NCBI GenBank assembly: GCA_022376465.1
Contig: JACDTU010000018.1
Coordinates: forward strand, 682,001 to 746,000
Source of the DNA: Cubamyces lactineus
Taxonomy: Eukaryota; Basidiomycota; Agaricomycetes; Polyporales; Polyporaceae
Direction: 5' to 3'
DNA length: 64,000 nt
Shown here: in pieces, positions 58,995 to 64,000 of the stretch
How positions within the stretch are numbered: position 1 is the stretch's first letter
Layout: every line of letters starts with the position of its first letter
Program-made: the position numbers and the translations under genes
Notes under the pieces: model-generated
What the model saw: only the letters and a program-made list of their open reading frames with translations
What the model was told of the DNA's origin: nothing
Databases searched by the model: none

Positions 58995-59486
58995 TGTTAG
59001 GACTGTGCTGTCTGGGGGTACAACTCCGGTGGTCGTGACTTGGACGGGATTTGGGGTCGGAGTACGACCAGAGGTTAGACTAGCACTGTGTGAGGACTTT
59101 CGCAAAGCTATTAGTAACACATGGGTTCCAACTTAGTGTCCTCTATTTGCGGACTATGAAGTACGGACTTGACGGGTCAGAGGTTGGACTTGGGAATGGG
59201 GGTTGGGTTGGAGGGAAGGGTAGGAAGGGAATGAAGGTTGGTCAGACTGAAGAGTCAGGGTTGAGTGTCGGACTACGGACTAGAAGTCCAGCAAGACGAG
59301 GTTAAGGGCGTTAATGAGGTATAACGAGATTTCTGAACTGAGTAGCTACTACATTTCAGGGCAGTATTTATACTAAGTCAGAAACCCGATAAAAACAATA
59401 AGAGATGTACGGGATAGGAAGGAGTTGAACAAATGTACGAAAGTAACTTGCCAAAAGGTAAGATATCGCAGATGTTGAGCAGGACT
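58995..59486 (-). repeat. Partial Ty3/gypsy LTR, inverted
   Basis: Reverse complement of the 3' two-thirds of the LTR at 62417-63110, including TTATTGTTT-TATCGGGTTT, TTAGTATAAATACTGCCC and the terminal CCTAACA (TGTTAGG on the plus strand at 58995). It is cut at 59486/59487 by the copia LTR, whose insertion therefore seems later. Confidence 0.85.
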
Positions 59487-59790
59487 TGTTACACAGTGGA
59501 AAGCCCCACTAGCTCACTTACCTGGAGAGCTCTGAATAGAGGCACACGTAGGGATAGAAGGTAAAGAGCAACTTGTTGTACTGCTCCTACAGAGCAGCCT
59601 CACAGTATATACATGTACACGGAGGCTATGATGTAATACTGTATAGCACAATGTCATACTATGTAGTACCTCAGCCACAGTATCTGGAACTTTCTCCGGG
59701 AGACTGGTAGCCTCGTGTCCATTCCCGCTTACTAGCCTGCTATTAGTCAGCACCTAATGAGCGTCTAGTTCAACACTCCCCCTCGCTAAG
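59487..59790 (-). repeat. 3' LTR (59487-59775) and polypurine tract of the second copia element
   Basis: On the minus strand: the purine tract CTTAGCGAGGGGGAG (59776-59790), then TGTTGAACTAGACG at 59775, ending GTGTAACA at 59487 (289 bp). The ends match those of the first copia element although the interiors differ. Confidence 0.85.
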
Positions 59791-59981
59791 CATGTCATGA
59801 TCTGTGCTGGAATGACATGTCATGGCATTAGGAACTGCTTATATAGATTCAGATGACTATGCTGATAACCTCAGCATAGTGGCCTTTTGGTTCAGTTGTT
59901 AGATTGTGTTATTGTCCAGGCACAGTCTCTCACAAAGCACCACAGTAGTGTGCCCGAGCGCGCAGGCTGAATGTAGCGGAT

Positions 59982-61164
59982 TTAGGCCGAGTTGTAAAAC
60001 TCAAGGCCAAGTTGCCCTCTGAACTTGGTGAACTTGACGTGTCCCAGGTTCTTGGTGAAGAGGTCAGCTGGATTATCCAAGCCATCGACAAAGAACACCT
60101 CGACCTGCTTATTCTCAATGTACTCTCGAATAGCATGATAGCGAATGTCGATGTGTTTCGACCGGCTCTCAGTCACAGGGTTCGAGCTCATAAAGAGCGA
60201 TCCCTGGCTGTCTCCCGCAATTGGGATGGGAGCTAGCTCGTAGCTGATCTCGCTCATAAGGTTGCAGATCCAGACTACTTGGCGAGAGCAATCGCTGATT
60301 GCCATGTACTCGGCTTCAGTTGACGAGTGTGCAACTGTCTTCTGAGCACGAGATTGCCAGCTGAAAATCCCTCCAGCCAACTTCAGGAAATATTCTGTTT
60401 GTGACCGTCAAGTGAATGGGTCAGATCCCCAATCAGAGTCTGTACATGCGCACAGGCCGAGACTGCTAGCACCATCGAGTAAGACCTGGTCCCGAGAAGA
60501 TAGCGACAGATATACAGCGCTTTAGTAAGGTGCTCTTGCGAAGGATTCGCAGCAAACTGTGATAGTTTGGTCACGGCAAAAGCGATGTCAGGTCGAGTGC
60601 CTAGCATAATATACAGCAAGGACCCAATGACGGTTTGGAACCTGGAGCGGAGAATGGGATCCACTGGTTGACTATTCGGCTCTGGGTGATACCCTGCCGG
60701 CAGTGGAGTAGGCGCAGGCTTCGTGTTCTGCATACCGCATCGCAGAAGCACTTTCTCCAGGTAGGCGCACTGATCAATATGGATCGTTCGACCTCTACGC
60801 TGGATGCGCATACGCAGGAATTCCTTGACTTCGCCAAGGTCTCTGCATTCCCACTTCTCCATGAACTTGGCCTTCATCTTATTGACGAGTGCCTTGTTCC
60901 GTCCACAGAAGAGGGCGTCATCGACATACACAATGACGATGACCATGCTGCCGTTCTCGTCCCTAAAGACGAAGATACCGGCATCAGAGACTAAGCGTTT
61001 GAAGCCTAGCTCTTTCATGGACTCATTCAGGGTGCGCCACCACGCAAGACCTGCTTGCTTAAGTCCATATAGAGCACGTAGTAGTCGGAGGACTTTGTGC
61101 TCCTGGCCTTTGGCTGCAAAGCCTTCGGGTTGTTCCATGTAGATCTCCTCGTCAAGCTTTCCGT
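59982..61164 (-). pseudogene. Ty1/copia RT-RNase H fragment, truncated and broken
   Basis: Starts abruptly at NGKLDEEIYMEQPEGF where the next LTR inserted, so protease, integrase and early RT are absent. RT continues ALYGLKQAGLAWW and VIVYVDDALF (catalytic YVDD) to TVIGSLLYIMLGTRPDIAFA. A frameshift near 60460 and a TGA at 60408-60410 (in place of an Arg before RSQTEYF) break RNase H. The rest reads FSWQSRAQKTVAHSSTEAEY, RSKHIDIRYHAIREYIE and DNPADLFTKNL to 59982. Different lineage from the 1-2775 element. Confidence 0.9.
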
Positions 61165-61581
61165 TGTTACGACGAGCCTAGATCGGTCACAGCGAGCGAC
61201 GTCCTAGGGATCGGACCAGAGGTCTCCAGTAGTTCGAGTCGAGTAGAGGTTCAGAGGAATAGGCAATGGATAACCAGGTCGAGCTGAGGATCCCGAGTGG
61301 ATCCTCTGGTCTTAAATACAGGAAGAGAGACATGGACACGTCGGCGCCACGTAGGCGCCACGTACCGTGAGAGTCCAGTATAACTACGTAGAGTCAGGGC
61401 TGGGAGTACAGATGATGTGGCGATGACGTGGCGGAAGATGATAGGGTAGTAATACAACAGCCGTGTGAACCGGTGGGAAAGGGTGACGTGGCATGGGAAA
61501 GGATGACGTGGCATAACGGAGGCACGAGGGAGAGAGAGGAAAAGGAAACTGGGTGACCGTGACACAGTGAGCGTCGTAACA
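61165..61581 (-). repeat. 3' LTR of the gag-zinc-knuckle element
   Basis: 417 bp with TGTTACGACG at 61165 (plus reading) and CGTCGTAACA ending at 61581: inverted ends TGTTACGACG/CGTCGTAACA. A purine tract (GAAGGGGGTAA on the minus strand) sits just upstream of it in element orientation. Inserted within the copia RT. Same family as the solo LTR at 57638. Confidence 0.9.
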
Positions 61582-61630
61582 TTACCCCCTTCGTATGCTT
61601 CTACGCTGTTCCACCAGCGGAATATCCAGC

Positions 61631-62416
61631 TCAACTCGTAAACCGCTCGTCCATGTCTTCTGGGCGCAGAGGGCACTCCCACGGGTGATGGCCAGGGGCG
61701 GTGGCGCGACACCAGACACATCGCCAGTCTCGGCACCACAGGTACTCGTGATCGGGCGACCCACAGACTAGGCAGCTGCGGCCAATAGGGTGGAGGGACG
61801 GCGGGGACTCAGGTCGAGCTGGCGAAGCGTCCATTGGGGCGGGCGAGGTGTCTCTTCGAGCTCTTACGTTACGCTCGTCGGGGGATGGATCACGGGGCCG
61901 ACGGCTTCCTGCGGAGACTCTGGTGTGGAACAAGGGCAGATAGGTCCCTTGGCGTCGGGCTTCGCCAGGCACTCTTCTTGCCGCAGCTGGGAGTTCTCCA
62001 GGAGGCGGGGCCGCGTCGTTGATGACCGAGGCCAGTGGCGCCATCCTTGCACGGAATGCGGGGAGTTCAAATGTTTGTATGAGGAAGTTCCTCCACGTGC
62101 GTGTGGTCCGGGCGAGCCGTCGAGTGGTGTTCAAAGAGTGTCTTGCCAACCTCCGTAACTCGTGGGCATGGTGCCCGACGTTTTCGAGGGCGCGCGCCTG
62201 CCGTTCTGCGATGTCGTAGTCCGAGACTTGCCGTTGCTCCTCTTCTTCACCAAACGCCTCGTGAAGAGCGTCTAGAGCGTCCTCTGCGATGTCAGCTGCG
62301 TCAACAAGGTTCCCTTCCAGTGCGTCCAGTTCCCGTTGCTCGTTGTAGAGGCATCGATACTCTCTAAGGAAGTACTGCAAGCCTCGCTCGGTGGCATTGA
62401 CGACTGGGGTAGGGTT
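61631..62416 (-). CDS. Gag-like protein with two zinc knuckles, 5' truncated
   Basis: The frame is open from the gypsy LTR junction (62416) to the stop at 61631; the ATG at 62380 is internal. The middle is Ala/Glu/Arg-rich and helical (DALEGNLVDAADIAEDALDA). A Pro/Arg-rich stretch precedes CLVCGSPDHEYLWC, an exact C-x2-C-x4-H-x4-C knuckle, and a variant CVWCRATAPGHHPWEC. It ends about 50 bp before the purine tract and LTR, so no pol lies between the gag-like ORF and the 3' LTR. This suggests a non-autonomous element (inference). The 5' part was removed by the gypsy insertion. Confidence 0.75.
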   Translation of the reverse strand, partial: NPTPVVNATERGLQYFLREYRCLYNEQRELDALEGNLVDAADIAEDALDALHEAFGEEEEQRQVSDYDIAERQARALENVGHHAHELRRLARHSLNTTRRLARTTRTWRNFLIQTFELPAFRARMAPLASVINDAAPPPGELPAAARRVPGEARRQGTYLPLFHTRVSAGSRRPRDPSPDERNVRARRDTSPAPMDASPARPESPPSLHPIGRSCLVCGSPDHEYLWCRDWRCVWCRATAPGHHPWECPLRPEDMDERFTS

Positions 62417-63110
62417 GTGTTACGCTCCGTGCTGTAACCCCGAAGCCCGATCCCCGAACCCCCGTACCCCGCTCCTTACTCCGCGTTACGTACTCCGTTC
62501 CTCCGTACTCCGCTCTTCCGTACCCCGTACCCCCGACTCCGTTCTCCGTACTCCGCACTTCGTACTCCGTACTTCGGACTTCCCCCGACCCCATGACTTA
62601 CATGTCTCAGATAACCCCTCATGGCGCTACCTACATGAGGCTTTTGCTTACTGAGCTATCTACGTTATCTTACCCTTGGCAAGTTACTTCGTACTTTCGT
62701 TCTACTCCTTCCTATCACGTACATCTCTTATTGTTTCTATCGGGTTTCTGACTTAGTATAAATACTGCCCCGGAATGTAGTAGCTACTCAGTTCGGAAAT
62801 CTCGTTATACCCATTACTGGTTCAACTCGTAGTCCGACACTCAACCCCGACCCTCTAGTCCGACCAACCTTCGTTCCCTTCCTACCAACCCCTTCAACCC
62901 AACCCCGTTCCCAAGTCCGACCTTCGTCCCGTCAAGTCCGTACTCCGAAGTCCGCAAATAGAGGACACCGAGTCGGAACCCGTGCGTTACTAATAGTTTC
63001 GCGAAAGTCCTCACCCCAGTGCTAGTCCGACCTCCGGTCGTACTCCGACCCCGAACTCCGTCCAAGTCCCGACCACCGGAGTTGTACCCCCGGACGGCAC
63101 GGTCCTAACA
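62417..63110 (+). repeat. 5' LTR of a Ty3/gypsy element
   Basis: 694 bp, TGTTACG..CCTAACA. The first 200 bp contain many CCGTACTCCG-like units. A TATA-like TTAGTATAAATACTG lies near 62753-62767. The inverted partial copy at 58995-59486 fixes the 3' boundary. Confidence 0.85.
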
Positions 63111-63141
63111 GTATTTCCGAACTCACCGGGTTTCACTCAAT

Positions 63142-64000
63142 ATGTCCACTCGAACCGTAGTCCGCACTCAGACGCAATCTCGCGCCCTAGAGCAAGAAGA
63201 CCCCGCCGAGAACTGGAGTGGCTGGACAGCTCGCCGAGGCGACTCAGCGACGCAAGAAGAAGCTACTCCGAGCCGCCGCGGGCAGTTCGCTCGAACAATC
63301 GTCGAAGCGTCCTCCGATGGGGACGACGAAGGTGACCCGCCTCAGCCTCTGGTCATCTCTACCGCGACTGCCTCGCAGGTACCCCGCGAGCCATCTCCGG
63401 GGAACCCGTTCTCCGAGGGTCAGCCTTCAGGTCCGAGCCGCGGGCCTCCGGGTCCGCCTAGTCCTCCAGGTCCGCCGGGCCCTCCAGGACCGCCAGGCCC
63501 TCCGGACAACGACCCACAAGGGCCGGGAGACGACGACACTAGCTCAAGCTCGGACTCCTCCGACTCCGAAGACCGGGTTCAGTCGCAACTAGCGACCGCG
63601 ATCTCTCTCATCGCGCGTACCCTCGAACGTACTACCGCTCCAACTCCGGCGGTTACCCAACCTTCGAACAACGAGCGGCACAACGTCCGCGAGCCGGACC
63701 AGTTCGACGGGTCCGACCCCAACAAACTCCGGTCTTTCTTCACGCAGTTGGAACTTGTCTTCACGCAGTTGGAACTTGTCTTCAAGGCCCGACCCCGAAC
63801 CTTCGACTCCGATGAGAAGAAGGTGACCTACGCCATCTCCTTCCTCAAGGGCACCGCGCTACAGTGGTTCGAGCCCTACCTCCTCGAAGGCGACTCGGAC
63901 AACCCCCCCATCTTCCTTACATCCTACGACCACTTCCAGGAGGAACTCCGAGTGAACTTCGGTCCTTACGACGCCTCCGGAGCTGCGGAGCATGAGCTGA
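63142..64000 (+). CDS. Ty3/gypsy Gag, 3' truncated by window edge
   Basis: ATG at 63142 (MSTRTVVRTQTQSRALEQ), open to the last base (286 codons). A Pro/Gly-rich collagen-like stretch (about residues 95-115) and an acidic Ser/Asp run precede the capsid-like domain. That domain has FDGSDPNKLRSFF, KVTYAISFLKGTALQWFEPY and YDHFQEELRVNFGPYD, typical of gypsy Gag (retrotrans_gag). An exact 21-bp tandem duplication (63739-63780) doubles the seven residues FTQLELV within it. Pol lies outside the window. Confidence 0.9.
   Translation, partial: MSTRTVVRTQTQSRALEQEDPAENWSGWTARRGDSATQEEATPSRRGQFARTIVEASSDGDDEGDPPQPLVISTATASQVPREPSPGNPFSEGQPSGPSRGPPGPPSPPGPPGPPGPPGPPDNDPQGPGDDDTSSSSDSSDSEDRVQSQLATAISLIARTLERTTAPTPAVTQPSNNERHNVREPDQFDGSDPNKLRSFFTQLELVFTQLELVFKARPRTFDSDEKKVTYAISFLKGTALQWFEPYLLEGDSDNPPIFLTSYDHFQEELRVNFGPYDASGAAEHEL

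Overview
The window looks like a nuclear genome segment of an agaricomycete (mushroom-forming basidiomycete, probably Polyporales-like). Evidence seen in the sequence: many short (50-60 bp) GT..AG introns, divergent H2A-H2B histone pairs, an intron-containing tRNA-Arg, a fungal ERG2-type sterol isomerase, a multi-intron P450, and a family of casein-kinase-1-like genes of the kind expanded in these fungi. Assignments to families are from memory of the families, not from database searches.

Layout. 1-4.6 kb: 3' part of a Ty1/copia retrotransposon with its 3' LTR, then an inverted truncated LTR copy. 4.6-8 kb: decayed fragments that resemble fungal HNH-nuclease-like genes. 8-20.5 kb: an ordinary host block: alpha/beta hydrolase, H2B/H2A pair 1, cytochrome P450, a long gene ending in a HECT-like E2-binding (UBE3D-type) domain, and tRNA-Arg(ACG). 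20.6-25.2 kb: CK1-like kinase genes, one split by a hAT-like transposon with a perfect 8-bp target duplication. 25.2-29.6 kb: the left arm of a large inverted duplication that carries a cluster of HAD-like genes. 29.8-51 kb: the spacer, with host genes (ERG2, signal peptidase subunit SPC2, a GST, another HAD-like paralogue, an MDR dehydrogenase, a kinase pseudogene, H2B/H2A pair 2, a two-RRM RNA-binding protein). 51.5-57.06 kb: the right arm, with a hAT-like MITE that the left arm lacks. 57-64 kb: retroelement graveyard: a kinase pseudogene holding a solo LTR, then nested copia, gag-zinc-knuckle and Ty3/gypsy elements.

The most unusual feature is the pair of arms (about 25,191-29,570 and 51,480-57,058) in opposite orientation around about 22 kb of housekeeping genes. 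Each arm contains a tandem series of an undescribed two-part gene family (an N-terminal conserved module plus a degenerate HAD-like C-terminal module). The outer end of each arm abuts a CK1-like kinase fragment pointing at it. Identity between arms is patchy (some stretches nearly identical, others clearly diverged), one arm has a 515-bp microhomology deletion, and the other has a post-duplication MITE insertion with the empty site preserved in its partner. Together these give a relative history of the locus and predict that the spacer could invert by recombination.

Housekeeping genes appear intact; most kinase and HAD-like copies are broken by frameshifts, stops, deletions or insertions. Several of the stops are C-to-T or G-to-A type changes, and the 57-60 kb region is visibly AT-richer, which fits CpG-methylation or RIP-like decay. 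I saw no CRISPR array, rRNA or viral genome.
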